The notes: a model not told the origin generated them from the letters alone. A stretch of 64,000 nucleotides of DNA from UBA10649 sp963700745 (GCA_963700745.1 CAVOYT010000013.1:372001-436000); one strand, 5' to 3'. Shown: positions 9,801 through 18,098, numbered from the stretch's first letter. A program made the numbers and translations.

Positions 9801-10504
9801 TCGGATTCGGTGGCCTCGATCACGTCCTGTCCAGTGGCCGCAACGTCAACATCCTGGTGCTGGACACCGAGGTGTACTCCAACACCGGCGGCCAGGCGTC
9901 CAAGGCGACGCCCCGCGGCGCCACCGCCAAGTTCGCGAGCGATGGGAAGGGCACGCGCAAGAAGGATCTCGGTCTCCTGGCCCAGGCCTACGGCGATGTC
10001 TACGTTGCCCAGATCGCGGTCGGGGCCAACGAGATCCAGACGGTCCGCGCCCTCCGCGAGGCGGCAGCCCACGAGGGCCCCAGCCTCGTCATCGCCTACT
10101 CCACCTGCATCGCCCACGGCATCGAGATGTCGACCTCGATGTCGCACCAGAAGCAGGCGGTCGCGTCCGGATACTGGCCGCTGTACCGCTATCACCCGAG
10201 CCCCGAGCCGGGCACGCACCCGTTCAGCCTGGACTCCAAGGCGCCGTCGGTCCCGTTGCGCTCGTTCATGGAGAACGAGACCCGGTTCGCCGTCCTCGAG
10301 CGCACGGATCCGGATCGTGCCGAGCACCTGCAGGCCTTGGCGCAGGCGGACGTGGACGAGCGCTGGCACTACTACGAGCAGCTCGCCGGCGTCGAGCGCA
10401 GCATCCCGGTCGACGAGCACGAGGTCGAGCATCCACCTGAGCCGCCGCTCGTCCTCGGTGAGGGCGGACTGGCCATCGCGACGACCGACGAGGAGGAACG
10501 GTGA
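6875..10504 (+). CDS. nifJ: pyruvate:ferredoxin (flavodoxin) oxidoreductase, single-chain
   Basis: The enzyme converts pyruvate and CoA to acetyl-CoA and CO2 and passes electrons to ferredoxin or flavodoxin. GTG 6875 is chosen because GGAGG (6864-6868) precedes it; an ATG at 6851 has no site. About 1209 residues. YPITPASPMGE opens the pyrimidine-binding domain; SQGLLLMLPNMYKIAGE follows; RMYRPFPADEL is in the transketolase C domain; FGLGSDGTVGANKASIKIIGE starts the gamma domain. Two 4Fe-4S clusters are CIDCGKCAIVCPHAA and CTGCGICVDVCPARS; ACSGCGETPYV with a later TGCSS supplies the third. GGDGWAYDIGFGGLDHV binds thiamine diphosphate and EVYSNTGGQ follows. The frame is intact. The 3' end overlaps the next gene. 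Confidence 0.96.
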   Translation: MASWRCLDGNEAVALVAHRLSDVCAIYPITPASPMGEFADAWSAAGRPNLWGSVPHVVEMQSEGGAAGALHGALQKGVLATTFTSSQGLLLMLPNMYKIAGELTPAVIHVAARALATHALSIFGDHSDVMAARGTGWAMLCASSVQEAHDFALVSHAATLRSRVPILHFFDGFRTSHEVDKIAVLDDDDLRALIRPADVLDHRARGLTPERPVLRGSAQNPDVFFQAREAANPFYDDVPQILQGVFDELGERTGRRYGLIEYHGAPDAERVVILMGSGAGAVREAVDALVARGDRVGMVTVRMYRPFPADELMALLPDTVTSIGVLDRVKEPGAPAEPLHLDVSLAVQESGRSVRVIGGRYGLGSKEFTARDAAAVFTELASSSPRPRFTVGIVDDVTHLSLPRDEDLDVTSTARTAVFFGLGSDGTVGANKASIKIIGENTDLFAQGYFVYDSKKSGSVTVSHLRFGEDPIHSTYLIDEADFVACHQFGLLERMPVLDSARHGATVLLNAPYPADEVWDRLPAEVQQQIIDKDLQLWTVDAGRVAREVGLGSRINTVMQPCFFALSGVLDESRAITLIKKSVEKTYARRGRTVVERNHAAIDRALEAMHRLAVPETATSVDHRMPGISSGAPDFVRDVTARMLAGEGDLLPVSALPVDGTFPTGTARWEKRGLAEAIPIWDPDLCIDCGKCAIVCPHAAIRMKAYPEDALATAPEDFKSKPYSGRELGAGMRLTIQVAPDDCTGCGICVDVCPARSKSEVKHKSIDLLPALEHRDVERPHYDFFLEIPEVDRGLVRQDTVKGSQLLQPLFEFSGACSGCGETPYVKLLSQQFGDRMIVANATGCSSIYGGNLPTTPWSSNAAGRGPAWSNSLFEDNAEFGLGLRLGADAQREEARRLLALLAHRVGEDLAHDLLNDEPGPTDEVGVVRQRERVTELRERLAALEGPEVTTLASLADALVPVALWIVGGDGWAYDIGFGGLDHVLSSGRNVNILVLDTEVYSNTGGQASKATPRGATAKFASDGKGTRKKDLGLLAQAYGDVYVAQIAVGANEIQTVRALREAAAHEGPSLVIAYSTCIAHGIEMSTSMSHQKQAVASGYWPLYRYHPSPEPGTHPFSLDSKAPSVPLRSFMENETRFAVLERTDPDRAEHLQALAQADVDERWHYYEQLAGVERSIPVDEHEVEHPPEPPLVLGEGGLAIATTDEEER

Positions 10505-11500
10505 ATCCGCTGCAGTCCGACTATCTCGGCATGACCCTGCGATCGCCACTGGTGGCCTCGCCCTCGCCCGTGACGGGCAAATTGGATTCCCTGATGCGGC
10601 TCGATGAGGCGGGGATCGGCGCAGTCGTGCTCCCGAGCCTGTTCGAGGAGGAGGTCGAGAACGAGGCGCTGACGCTGTACGACCGCATGGAAGCCGGCTC
10701 GGGCGTCTTCGGAGAGGCGACCGACTACTTCCCGGACGTCGACCTCGACCATCTGGGCCTGCAACGACACATCCTCCTGGTGGAGGAGGCCGCCGCGCGG
10801 CTGTCGGTTCCGGTGATCGCCAGCGTCAACGGTCGGTCCGCGGGCGGGTGGGTGCGCTATGCGCAGGAACTGGTCCAGGCCGGGGCGCAGGCCATCGAGC
10901 TCGAACATGTACGACGTGGCGGTCGATCCGCTCCAGTCCGCCCAGGCGGTGGAGCAGGGCTACCTGGACCTCGTGCGAGCCGTGCGCGATGCGGTGAGCG
11001 TGCCGGTGGCCGTCAAGCTCTCGCCGTACTTCTCCTCGCTCGCCCACATGGCCCGCGGAATCGTGGACGCGGGCGGCGACGGCCTGGTTCTGTTCAACCG
11101 CTTCTACCAGCCCGATCTGGACCTGACGACGCTGGACGTCACTCCCCGCCTGGAGCTGTCCCGCCCCGGGGAGCTGCGGCTGCCGTTGCGCTGGATCGCG
11201 ATCCTGCGACCGCAGCTGCCGGGGACATCCCTCGCTCTCACGTCGGGGGTGGCGTCCGGAGCCGACCTGGCGAAGGCGCTGCTGGCGGGCGCCGACGTGG
11301 TCATGACGGCGTCGGAGGTGCTGCGCCAGGGGCCGCAGCGTGCGGCCGGCCTGCTCGCGGAGCTGGTGGAGTGGATGCAGGTGAACGAATACGAGTCCGT
11401 TGACCAGCTGCGCGGCAGCGTGGCCCAGCATGCCGTCGACGATCCCGGTGCCTACGAGCGCGCCCAGTACCAGCGGGTGCTGTCGTCCTGGCGGCAGTGA
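10501..11500 (+). CDS. dihydroorotate dehydrogenase-like protein (frameshifted)
   Basis: GTG 10501 overlaps the nifJ stop (GTGA), so the two are coupled. The protein has the FMN TIM-barrel of class 1 dihydroorotate dehydrogenases: YLGMTLRSPLVASPSP at the N-terminus, VIASVNGRSAGGW, then VPVAVKLSPYFSSL with the FMN-contacting Lys, GLVLFNRFYQPDLD, LTSGVASGADLAKALLAGAD and VMTASEVLRQGP. One extra base at about 10903 breaks the frame between IEL and NMYDVAVDP. Restored length is about 332 residues. Genes of this type often sit next to nifJ in bacteria; a role in pyrimidine synthesis is doubtful, and a redox role alongside the oxidoreductase is an inference from position only. Confidence 0.82.
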
Positions 11501-11514
11501 CCGGGCGTCAGTGA

Positions 11515-11520
11515 CAGAAT
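11515..11520 (+). promoter_or_regulatory. -10 box of the aldo/keto reductase, leaderless
   Basis: CAGAAT ends exactly 6 nt before ATG 11527. No ribosome binding site lies between. Confidence 0.55.
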
Positions 11521-11526
11521 CGGGCC

Positions 11527-12572
11527 ATGTTCAATCCTGATCGCTATCTGCCCGACCATCTCCGCTACGACGGCCGCATGCCATACCGGCGGTGTGGCCT
11601 CAGCGGCCTGCAGCTCCCCGCCGTGACGCTCGGGCTTCTGGCACAACTTCGGCGACGACAAGCCCGATCGAGACCCAGCGGGCGATCATGCGTCGGGCCT
11701 TCGACCTGGGCATCACGCATTTCGACCTCGCCAACAACTACGGGCCGCCGTACGGCGCGGCCGAGGTCAACGCCGGGCGCATCCTGCGGGAGGACTTCGC
11801 GGACCTGCGGGACGAGCTGGTCATCTCCAGCAAGGCCGGCTGGGACATGTGGCCAGGGCCCTACGGTGACCTCGGCTCCCGCAAGTACCTGCTGGCCAGC
11901 CTCGACCAGAGCCTGTCGCGACTGGGCCTGGACTACGTCGACATCTTCTATCACCACCGCCCTGACCCGGACACTCCGCTTGAGGAGTCGATGGGCGCAC
12001 TGCACACCGCCGTCGAGCAGGGCAAGGCGCTCTACGCCGGCATCTCGTCCTACTCGCCCAGCCGCACCCTGCAGGCGGCGCGGATCCTGGGGGAGATGGG
12101 CACGCCACTGCTGATCCATCAGCCGTCGTACTCGATGTTCAACCGCTGGATCGAGGACGGACTGCTGGACGCCCTGCAGGAGGTGGGGGCGGGAGCCATC
12201 ACCTTCAGTCCACTCGCGCAGGGACTGCTCACGAATCGGTACCTCGCGGGCGTGCCGGAAGGGTCACGAGCCTCCGAGGGCAAGTCCCTGTCGACGGACA
12301 TGCTGTCGGACGAGAACCTCGATCGGATCCGGGGACTGGCGGCCATTGCGGAGTCTCGCGGGCAGTCGCTGGCGCAGATGGCGGTGTCGTGGACGCTGCG
12401 CGATGCGCGCGTCACGTCCACGCTGCTGGGGGCGAGCAGCGTGGCGCAGCTCGAGGAGACGGCGCAGGCGGTCGATCGGCTCGACTTCAGCGACGACGAG
12501 CTGGAGCGGATCGACGAGTTCGCCATCGACGCCGACATCAACCTGTGGGCTGCTCAGTCGGAGATCCCGTGA
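11527..12572 (+). CDS. aldo/keto reductase, YghZ/GAP-reductase type (frameshifted)
   Basis: This NADPH-dependent reductase has the pattern of E. coli YghZ (L-glyceraldehyde 3-phosphate reductase): YDGRMPYRRCGLSGLQLP, LWHNFGDDKP, ITHFDLANNYGPPYG with the catalytic Asp and Tyr, LVISSKAGWDMWPGPYG with the Lys, and DYVDIFYHHRPD with the His. Two extra bases (near 11638 and 11666) break the N-terminal part; the rest is intact to SEIP at 12572. About 347 residues. The start is ATG 11527, leaderless. The YghZ-specific WPGPYG segment supports this subgroup over generic aldo/keto reductases. The stop overlaps the next gene's GTG. Confidence 0.85.
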
Positions 12573-13182
12573 GGCGCCCGGCGCTGCTGGTGGCTGCACT
12601 GCTGGCCACGGCTCTCGTGTCCTCCGGTTGCGGATCTGACTCGGGCGCCGACGCCAGGCCGCCAGCCCCAGCCCGACGCCCACGCCGACCCCCTCGTCGG
12701 TGGTGTGGGCGGGCGAGGTGTGCGATGCACGCGACAACCTGACGGCCGCGGTGTCCGCCCTCGGGCGGAACCTCTCCTACGACGTCACGTCGGATCGGTC
12801 GGCGCTCGAGCAGATCGATCGCCAGCTCAGGGTGCAGGCACTGTCGGTTGCGGACGCGGCGAATCGACTGGGTACCACGCTCGCGGGGGCACCGGTGGAC
12901 TTCGTGGCCGCCAACGACCTCGTGGTGTCGGTGACCAAGGCCAAGGACGACGCATCGGAGGCCGTCGATGCCACGACCACCAGCCTGGACGCGATGATGT
13001 CGGCGAACGACATCCTGACGGGGGTGGCCGAGGCGGGGAAGGCGCTGGTGGCGGCCAAGGCTGCCTTCGAGGCCGGGCAGGCGCTCGTGACGACGGTGAC
13101 CGATGCGACGTCGACGGCGTCAGGTGAGCTGCAGGAGGCGTTCGACGCGGCGCCGCAGTGCCAGGACGCTCCCGCGTCCTAG
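12569..13182 (+). CDS. putative lipoprotein of unknown function (frameshifted)
   Basis: GTG 12569 overlaps the preceding stop. The first residues, RRPALLVAALLATALVSSGCGSD, are a lipoprotein signal with lipobox VSSGC, so the mature protein should be tethered to the outer face of the membrane. A frameshift near 12660 leads into a Pro/Thr/Ser linker (SPSPTPTPTPSS) and then VVWAGEVCDARDNLTAAVSALG. The rest is Ala/Thr/Asp/Val-rich, probably helical (ALEQIDRQLRVQALSVADAA), and ends PQCQDAPAS. Two Cys residues (in EVCDAR and PQCQD) could form a disulfide that closes a helical bundle. I recognise no family. Confidence 0.65.
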
Positions 13183-13195
13183 GCTGTCGGCGGGC

Positions 13196-13226
13196 TTGAC
13201 CCTCACGTCACGTCAGGGCCTACCGT
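13196..13226 (+). promoter_or_regulatory. MerR-type promoter and operator of the TipA-like regulator
   Basis: TTGACC at 13196-13201 and TACCGT at 13221-13226 are separated by 19 bp, the long spacer typical of promoters activated by MerR proteins. The spacer holds the imperfect palindrome ccctcacgtcacgtcaggg, a likely site for the regulator encoded immediately downstream. The start codon lies about 7 nt after the -10 box, so the transcript is probably leaderless. Confidence 0.75.
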
Positions 13227-13233
13227 CGTGACC

Positions 13234-14008
13234 ATGGAGACGACCACTCGCTACACGGTGAGCGACCTCGCCCGCATGAGCGGCGTCACGGCGAGGACGC
13301 TGCACCACTACGACAGCATCGGACTGCTCGTCCCGTCGGGTCGCTCCGACGCCGGCTATCGGCACTACTCGGCCGCGGACGCTGATCGACTCGGGCAGAT
13401 CCTCGCCTACCGGGCGTGCGGCATGGGCCTGGCCGAGATCGCCACGATCCTGCAGATGGAGGGCCTCGGCCGCGCCGACCACCTGCGCCGGCAGCTGGAC
13501 CTGCTGGACGAGCGCGCCGCACGACTGGACGAGCAGCGCGCGACGCTGCGGAAGGCATGGGAGGCACAGCAGATGGGCATCAACCTCGACCCGGAGGAGA
13601 TCCTTGAGGTGTTCGGCGATGCAGACCCGGGGCAGCACGCGCAGGAGGCGCACGAGCGCTGGGGCGACACCGAGGCCTACCGCGAATCGCATCGACGGAC
13701 GTCGGCAGTACGGCAAGGACGACTGGACCCGCATGCGCGGCGAGCAGGAGGCCATCGAGGCCGAGTTCGCCGCGTGCCTGGCCACCGGCGAGCAACCCGA
13801 CGGGCAGCGAGCCAAGGCGGCGGCGGAGCAGCATCGACGCCACATCGACACCTGGTTCTACCCCTGCTCCCACGAGATGCAGGTGGGTCTTGCGGAGATG
13901 TACGTCGCCGATCCGAGGTTCGCCGCCCACTACGACGATCGTCGGCCCGGCCTGGCCACGTACGTGCATGACGCGATCCTCGCCAACGCGCTGGACCACA
14001 TCGCCTAG
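13234..14008 (+). CDS. TipA-like MerR-family regulator with TipAS domain (frameshifted)
   Basis: The N-terminal domain has the MerR winged helix: YTVSDLARMSGVTARTLHHYDSIGLLVPSGRSDAGYRHY, followed by the coiled dimerisation helix (LRRQLDLLDERAARLDEQRATL). After HERWGDTEAYRESHRRT one extra base near 13690 breaks the frame, which resumes as QYGKDDWTRMRGEQEAIEAEF and runs to DAILANALDHIA. The second half is a TipAS domain, with HIDTWFYPCSHEMQVGLAEMYVADPRF close to the thiopeptide-binding region of Streptomyces TipA. TipAL binds thiopeptide antibiotics and other cationic compounds and activates its own promoter. About 258 residues. ATG 13234 is preferred over GTG 13228 because of its spacing to the -10 box. 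Confidence 0.88.
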
Positions 14009-14011
14009 GGT
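14006..14011 (+). promoter_or_regulatory. -10 box of tag, leaderless
   Basis: TAGGGT ends 6 nt before ATG 14018 and overlaps the stop codon of the TipA-like gene. Confidence 0.6.
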
Positions 14012-14017
14012 CCGAGC

Positions 14018-14602
14018 ATGCAGACGGTGACCATCGGACCCGACGGGCTGCCCCGCTGCCCGTGGGCCGATTCGACCGACGACTACCGGGAGTATCACGA
14101 CGCCGAGTGGGGTCGGCCGGTCCACGGCGATGTGGCGCTCTACGAGCGGATCAGCCTGGAGGCGTTCCAGTCCGGCCTGTCCTGGCTGACGATCCTTCGG
14201 AAGCGTCGTGGCTTTCGCACCGCGTTCGCTGGGTTCGATCCTGAGGCGGTCGCCGACTTCCAGGAGCCGGACGTCGAGAGGCTCATGGCGGACGCGTCGA
14301 TCGTTCGCAACCGACGCAAGATCGAGGCCACGATCCAGAACGCCCGCGCGCTGCTGGAGATGCAGGCGGAGGGCAGCTCCCTGGACGAGCTGGTCTGGTC
14401 GTTCGCCCCGTCGACGCGCGATCGGCCGGCGACGATGAGCGACGTGCAGGCGACGACGCCGGAGTCCCTGGCGCTGAGCAAGGCACTCAAGTCACGAGGC
14501 TTCGGCTTCGTTGGTCCGACGACGATGCACGCCGCCATGCAGGCCTGCGGACTCGTCGACGATCACCTCGCCGACTGCCACGTCGCGCGGTCAGCCCGCT
14601 GA
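14018..14602 (+). CDS. tag: DNA-3-methyladenine glycosylase I
   Basis: The enzyme removes 3-methyladenine from alkylated DNA and starts base-excision repair. The frame is intact at 194 residues, normal for Tag. RCPWADSTDDYREYHDAEWGRP holds the Tag-specific N-terminus with a zinc-binding Cys; LYERISLEAFQSGLSWLTILRKR contains the conserved SW-x-T-I-L-x-KR; the C-terminal KSRGFGFVGPTTMHAAMQACGLVDDH supplies F-G-F-x-G-P and the C-G-x-x-x-D-H zinc ligands. The 3' end overlaps the convergent membrane-protein gene by about 40 bases. Confidence 0.95.
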   Translation: MQTVTIGPDGLPRCPWADSTDDYREYHDAEWGRPVHGDVALYERISLEAFQSGLSWLTILRKRRGFRTAFAGFDPEAVADFQEPDVERLMADASIVRNRRKIEATIQNARALLEMQAEGSSLDELVWSFAPSTRDRPATMSDVQATTPESLALSKALKSRGFGFVGPTTMHAAMQACGLVDDHLADCHVARSAR

Positions 14603-15711
14603 GACGGCAGGTTCAGGGACCGGCTCGGGTGGGGGAAGGGGTTGTCCGGATCGCGTCCGGTGAGGTACTTGGCCACCTTGTAGACCGCGCCGGCGACCGG
14701 CACGGCGATGAGGGCGCCGACGATGCCCATGGCGATGCCGCCGGCGGCGATGGCGAAGACGATGGCCAGCGGGTGCAGGCTGACGGCCTTGCCCATGACC
14801 AGTGGCTGGAGGACGTCGCCGTCGAACGAGCCGACGACCACGGTCAGGGCGACGACGAGCAGCGCGACCACCGGCCCACGCTCGGCCAGCGCCACGACGG
14901 CCGCGAAGAAGGTGGCGATGGGCGCGCCGATGACGGGGATGAAGGCCCCGATGAAGACCAGGGCCGACAATGCCGGGGCCAAGGGGACCTGCAGGATGGT
15001 CAGGCCGATGAAGACGAGCAGCGCATCGGCGAACGCGACCACCACGATGCCCTGCGTGTACCCGGAGATGGCGTCCCATGCCATGTGCCCGGACACGTCA
15101 ACCGGGGTCTGGAGGCGCCGCGGCATCCAGCTGATCAGCCAGCCCCAGATGGTGGTCGGCGACATCAGGAAGAACACCACGCCGTAGAAGAACACCGACG
15201 CCGCGATGATGAGGGTGCCGATCGAGCCGAGCGCTCCAACGGCGTCCCCGAGCAGGCCGCCTGCCATCGTCTTCGCCCAGTCCGTGGCCTGGTTCAGCAG
15301 GCTGCTGATGTTGTCGTCGGTGAGCTGCAACGGGCCGCTCTTCAGCCACGTCTCGATCTCAGTGACGCCGCCGGACATCGACTCGACCAGCTTCGGCCCT
15401 TCGCCGATGGAGGAGCGCACGACGACGACCACGATGGTGACGACCGCACCTCCGATGACGAGCAGCGCGATGATCATCGACAGCACCTTGGGCAGGAACC
15501 GGTGCAGCAGGTTCATCAGCGGCTGCGTCCAGGCCGTCATGAGGAGGGCGAAGAAGAGAGCGAAGACGACGGGGAAGATGATGTTGAGCACGTAGCCGGC
15601 GACGACGAAGCCGGCAAGGACCACGAGGATCCGCCAGGTGATCCCGGCGGTGACGCGCAGGGTGCCGGGCACCCCGGCGGAGTCGTTGTTGGCCGGGGCC
15701 GGGCCGCTCAT
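14563..15711 (-). CDS. AI-2E-family (PerM/YdiK) membrane protein
   Basis: This is a polytopic inner-membrane protein of the AI-2E transporter family; members export autoinducer-2, move Na+/H+ or have no known role. The 382-residue frame is intact. Membrane segments include ITWRILVVLAGFVVAGYVL, VVFALFFALLMTAW, VLSMIIALLVIGGAVVTIVVVVV, GTLIIAASVFFYGVVFFL, GIVVVAFADALLVFIGLTIL and PLAIVFAIAAGGIAMGIVGALIAVP. The last stretch carries the family signature G-x-x-x-G-x-x-G-A-x-x-A-V-P. The cytoplasmic tail is short. ATG 15711 lies 6 nt after TATGTT. The gene is monocistronic by position. Confidence 0.88.
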   Translation of the reverse strand: MSGPAPANNDSAGVPGTLRVTAGITWRILVVLAGFVVAGYVLNIIFPVVFALFFALLMTAWTQPLMNLLHRFLPKVLSMIIALLVIGGAVVTIVVVVVRSSIGEGPKLVESMSGGVTEIETWLKSGPLQLTDDNISSLLNQATDWAKTMAGGLLGDAVGALGSIGTLIIAASVFFYGVVFFLMSPTTIWGWLISWMPRRLQTPVDVSGHMAWDAISGYTQGIVVVAFADALLVFIGLTILQVPLAPALSALVFIGAFIPVIGAPIATFFAAVVALAERGPVVALLVVALTVVVGSFDGDVLQPLVMGKAVSLHPLAIVFAIAAGGIAMGIVGALIAVPVAGAVYKVAKYLTGRDPDNPFPHPSRSLNLPSQRADRATWQSAR

Positions 15712-15717
15712 GAGGCG

Positions 15718-15723
15718 AACATA
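15718..15723 (-). promoter_or_regulatory. -10 box of the AI-2E-family gene, leaderless
   Basis: TATGTT on the minus strand ends 6 nt before ATG 15711. Confidence 0.6.
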
Positions 15724-15728
15724 GCCGG

Positions 15729-16088
15729 TCAGGCGTCGAGGTTGTGCGCGGCGCGCTCTCCGATATCGGGCATGGTGATCTCGTCGTGGGATGCCCGGGC
15801 CACGACATACGTGGAGTCCTCGAGGAACTTCACCGCGAAGTAGCCGCCGGGGGCGGCATAGGTGCCGGCATCGCCCGGGCCCAGCACGGCGTCATCGACC
15901 TGGATGCGACCCGAGACGACGTAGGTCACGCAGCCCTTGCTGTAGCCGTGCGCTGGGACGATGTCGCCGGCGCGGCCGTGGACGACGGTGAGCATGGCAC
16001 CGTCCGTGCGCAGGCGCGTGACCTCTGAGCCGAGGACGTTCTTCTCCCAGCGCATGCTGGCGAACGGGACAGGGGTGAAGGCCGACAT
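15729..16088 (-). CDS. small cupin-domain protein
   Basis: The ATG at 16088 follows AAGGAG at a spacing of 5, an excellent start, giving 119 residues. IVPAHGYSKGCVTYVVSGRIQVDD is cupin motif 1 with the metal-type His, and GPGDAGTYAAPGGYFAVKFLED is motif 2. The single-domain size fits small metal-binding cupins. The upstream VOC-like frame reads in phase into this gene without a stop, so the two may be one fused protein; the strong internal ribosome binding site favours separate translation. Function unknown. Confidence 0.75.
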   Translation of the reverse strand: MSAFTPVPFASMRWEKNVLGSEVTRLRTDGAMLTVVHGRAGDIVPAHGYSKGCVTYVVSGRIQVDDAVLGPGDAGTYAAPGGYFAVKFLEDSTYVVARASHDEITMPDIGERAAHNLDA

Positions 16089-16757
16089 GGGAACTCCTTG
16101 GGCGTCAGTCGATCTGGGCGTCAGTCGATCCGGACAGAACCATGCGGGCGTGGAGAACCAGAGCGCCACGAGCCCGGGCTCGTCATTGTCGACCCAGGTC
16201 ACCTCGATCCCGTCCAGGGGGACGTCATGCCCGGTGCCCAGCCACGTCGCGATGGCCTCGGCGTCGCCGCTCATCTCGATCCGCTCGATGGCCACGCCCG
16301 ATCCACCGGTCGACGGGTGGTCCGAGGCGGGACTCGACCACTGGACGAAGAACGGCAGTTGCGGGTTCTCCATCACGTCGAGGACGCCGATCTGGCGCCA
16401 GCACAGATCCAGTCCGTCGGGACGGATGCGATGTCCGGACCTGGCCTCGCGACCAAGGCGAGCCTCGACCGGCGCCAGGTCATCGACCGCGACGACCCAG
16501 CTCAGCCAACCGCCGCCGTCCTGCGCGCGGCGAGCAACCGCGCGTCCGAAGGGGGCCTTGTCGGCAGCCGGATGATCGAGAGCGGACACGACCTCGATGT
16601 AGCAGCCATTCGCCAACGGCAGGATGAAGTTGCGAGTGCCGAAGGACGGATGACGACCACCGTCGAGGAAGGTCGCACCGAGGTCACAGCCGATGCGCTG
16701 GATGACGTCGGGGAGTTCGCTGGTGGTGCACGCGTACGAGATGTGGTCCAGCCGCAT
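16089..16757 (-). CDS. VOC/glyoxalase-like protein, in frame with the downstream cupin
   Basis: The N-terminus RLDHISYACTTSELPDVIQRIG, followed by ATFLDGGRHPSFGTRNFILPLANGCYIEVV, matches the glyoxalase-like domain (PF13468) in which an early His and the Glu of YIEVV bind metal. FGRAVARRAQDGGGWLSWVVAVDDL and GVAIERIEMSGDA belong to the second half of the fold. ATG 16757 is 6 nt after CAGGAT. The frame has no stop before the cupin ATG; a 16-bp tandem duplication at 16100-16131 lies at the junction and each copy holds a TGA in another frame. The original stop may have been lost here by slippage or sequencing error. Substrate unknown. Confidence 0.65.
16100..16131. repeat. 16-bp tandem duplication at the VOC-cupin junction
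   Basis: gggcgtcagtcgatct (16100-16115) is followed by gggcgtcagtcgatcc (16116-16131). The 16-bp length changes the reading frame by one. Confidence 0.85.
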
Positions 16758-16763
16758 GACTGC

Positions 16764-16769
16764 ATCCTG
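16764..16769 (-). promoter_or_regulatory. -10 box of the VOC-like gene, leaderless
   Basis: CAGGAT on the minus strand ends 6 nt before ATG 16757. Confidence 0.5.
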
Positions 16770-16854
16770 CCCAATGCCCCTTCCGGCCGTTGCGGTGCCC
16801 CCCTGTTCGCCGGGTATTCGGGATGGGCGTCACCGGAACCGTGGCCGGATGTGG

Positions 16855-16860
16855 CAGGCT
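16855..16860 (+). promoter_or_regulatory. -10 box of the LPG-synthase-like gene, leaderless
   Basis: CAGGCT ends 7 nt before ATG 16868. It forms a divergent pair with the box at 16764-16769 in a 110-bp intergenic region. Confidence 0.5.
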
Positions 16861-16867
16861 CGCCCGC

Positions 16868-17959
16868 ATGAGCGAACCGGCCGCCCCCCTCACTGCCAAA
16901 CTCGACAAGAAGAAGTCGATCATCCTGGGAGTCATCGGGCTTGCCGTGATCGTCCTCATCTTCTGGAAGGTGATCCCGCAGATCGGCGACTACGCGTCCG
17001 CCGCGGACGCCCTTGCGGCCATGACGCTCGGCGCGAAGATCATCATCGGGGTCTCGGTCCTGATCTACCTGTTCACCTACGGGTTCCCGTTCATGGCGGC
17101 AACTCCGGGCCTGAAGTACTGGCGATCGCAGCAGGTCAACCAGGCCGCCTTCGCGATCAGCAACGGCGTCCCCGCAGGCGGCGCGTTCGGCCTCGCCGTG
17201 CAGTACGCGATGCTCGCGACCTACAAGGTGCCCGGGACCGTGGCGACATCCGCGATCACCGCCGTGGGCCTGTGGAGCATGTTCGTCAGCCTGGGGCTGC
17301 CGATCCTCGGCATCGCCGCCCTGAGCGTCTCTGGCGGGGACCTCGAGTACGCGTGGGTGGCGCCGCTGGGCCTGGCGATCCTGGTCGTCGGCATCACGGC
17401 GTTCGTCCTGGTCATGCGCTCCCCATCACTGGCCCTGAAGGTCGGCCACCTCGCCAACAAGGTGATCGGTCCGTTCCGGGGCCGCATCTCCGCGCTCAAG
17501 GATCTCGACGTCGTCGGACCGATCACGAAGTTCCGGACCGACATGTACGGCCTGCTGAAGTCGCGCTGGGGTCGCATCACGATCGCGCAGCTGTCCGTGA
17601 TCATGACGCAGTTCCTGATCCTGTACGTGGCGCTGCGCGGGGTGCAGGGCTGGGACAAGCCCGGCACGTCCGTCATCGCGGCCTTCGGCGCGTTCGCGAC
17701 GAGCCAGATCATGCTCATGGTGCCGATCACGCCCGGTGGCCTCGGCACCGTCGACGCCCTGATGATCTCGCTTCTGCAGAGCGTCGGGGTATCGGCGGGG
17801 GACGCGACCGCGGCCGACCTGGTGTGGCGTGCGGCGTCCTACGTGCCGCAGATCATCATCGGCATCATCGCTTTGGTCACGTGGTTCCGGAAGGCCGGTC
17901 GGGCCATTGCGACCGTCAAGCCGGAGGACGGGACGCCGGCCGAGCCGGCGACCTCCTGA
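16868..17959 (+). CDS. lysylphosphatidylglycerol synthase-like transmembrane protein
   Basis: This integral membrane protein of 363 residues belongs to the LPG_synthase_TM/UPF0104 flippase-like family. Hydrophobic segments include SIILGVIGLAVIVLIFW, KIIIGVSVLIYLFTYGFPF, TAVGLWSMFVSLGLPILGIAAL, APLGLAILVVGITAFVLV, LSVIMTQFLILYVALRG and QIIIGIIALVTWF. SNGVPAGGAFGLAVQYAML and MVPITPGGLGTVDALMISLL are family signatures (the P-x-x-x-G-x-x and P-x-x-P-G-G-x-G-x-x-x motifs). It lacks the C-terminal lysyltransferase domain of MprF, so it may only flip or transport a lipid-linked substrate. The frame is intact. Confidence 0.85.
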   Translation: MSEPAAPLTAKLDKKKSIILGVIGLAVIVLIFWKVIPQIGDYASAADALAAMTLGAKIIIGVSVLIYLFTYGFPFMAATPGLKYWRSQQVNQAAFAISNGVPAGGAFGLAVQYAMLATYKVPGTVATSAITAVGLWSMFVSLGLPILGIAALSVSGGDLEYAWVAPLGLAILVVGITAFVLVMRSPSLALKVGHLANKVIGPFRGRISALKDLDVVGPITKFRTDMYGLLKSRWGRITIAQLSVIMTQFLILYVALRGVQGWDKPGTSVIAAFGAFATSQIMLMVPITPGGLGTVDALMISLLQSVGVSAGDATAADLVWRAASYVPQIIIGIIALVTWFRKAGRAIATVKPEDGTPAEPATS

Positions 17960-18034
17960 CCAGACTCGGAGTCCGACGCACCCGGTCGGCGTGTCGCTGC
18001 GCGGCGCGCAAGGTCCGTTCCCTAGGGTTGCACC

Positions 18035-18076
18035 GACCTGGTCGTCGCGGGAGGGGAAGCCTTCGACGACCAGGTC
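18035..18076 (+). terminator. hairpin downstream of the LPG-synthase-like gene
   Basis: gacctggtcgtcg (18035-18047) and cgacgaccaggtc (18064-18076) are perfectly complementary over 13 bp with a 16-nt loop. It lies between two rightward genes and is followed by the next promoter. There is no U-tract, as is common for actinobacterial terminators. Confidence 0.65.
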
Positions 18077-18098
18077 ATCTTCGTCCCGGCCCCGTACC

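Noticed and set aside
6875..10504. nitrogen fixation role for nifJ
   Set aside because: No nif genes are nearby; single-chain pyruvate oxidoreductases of this type serve general metabolism.
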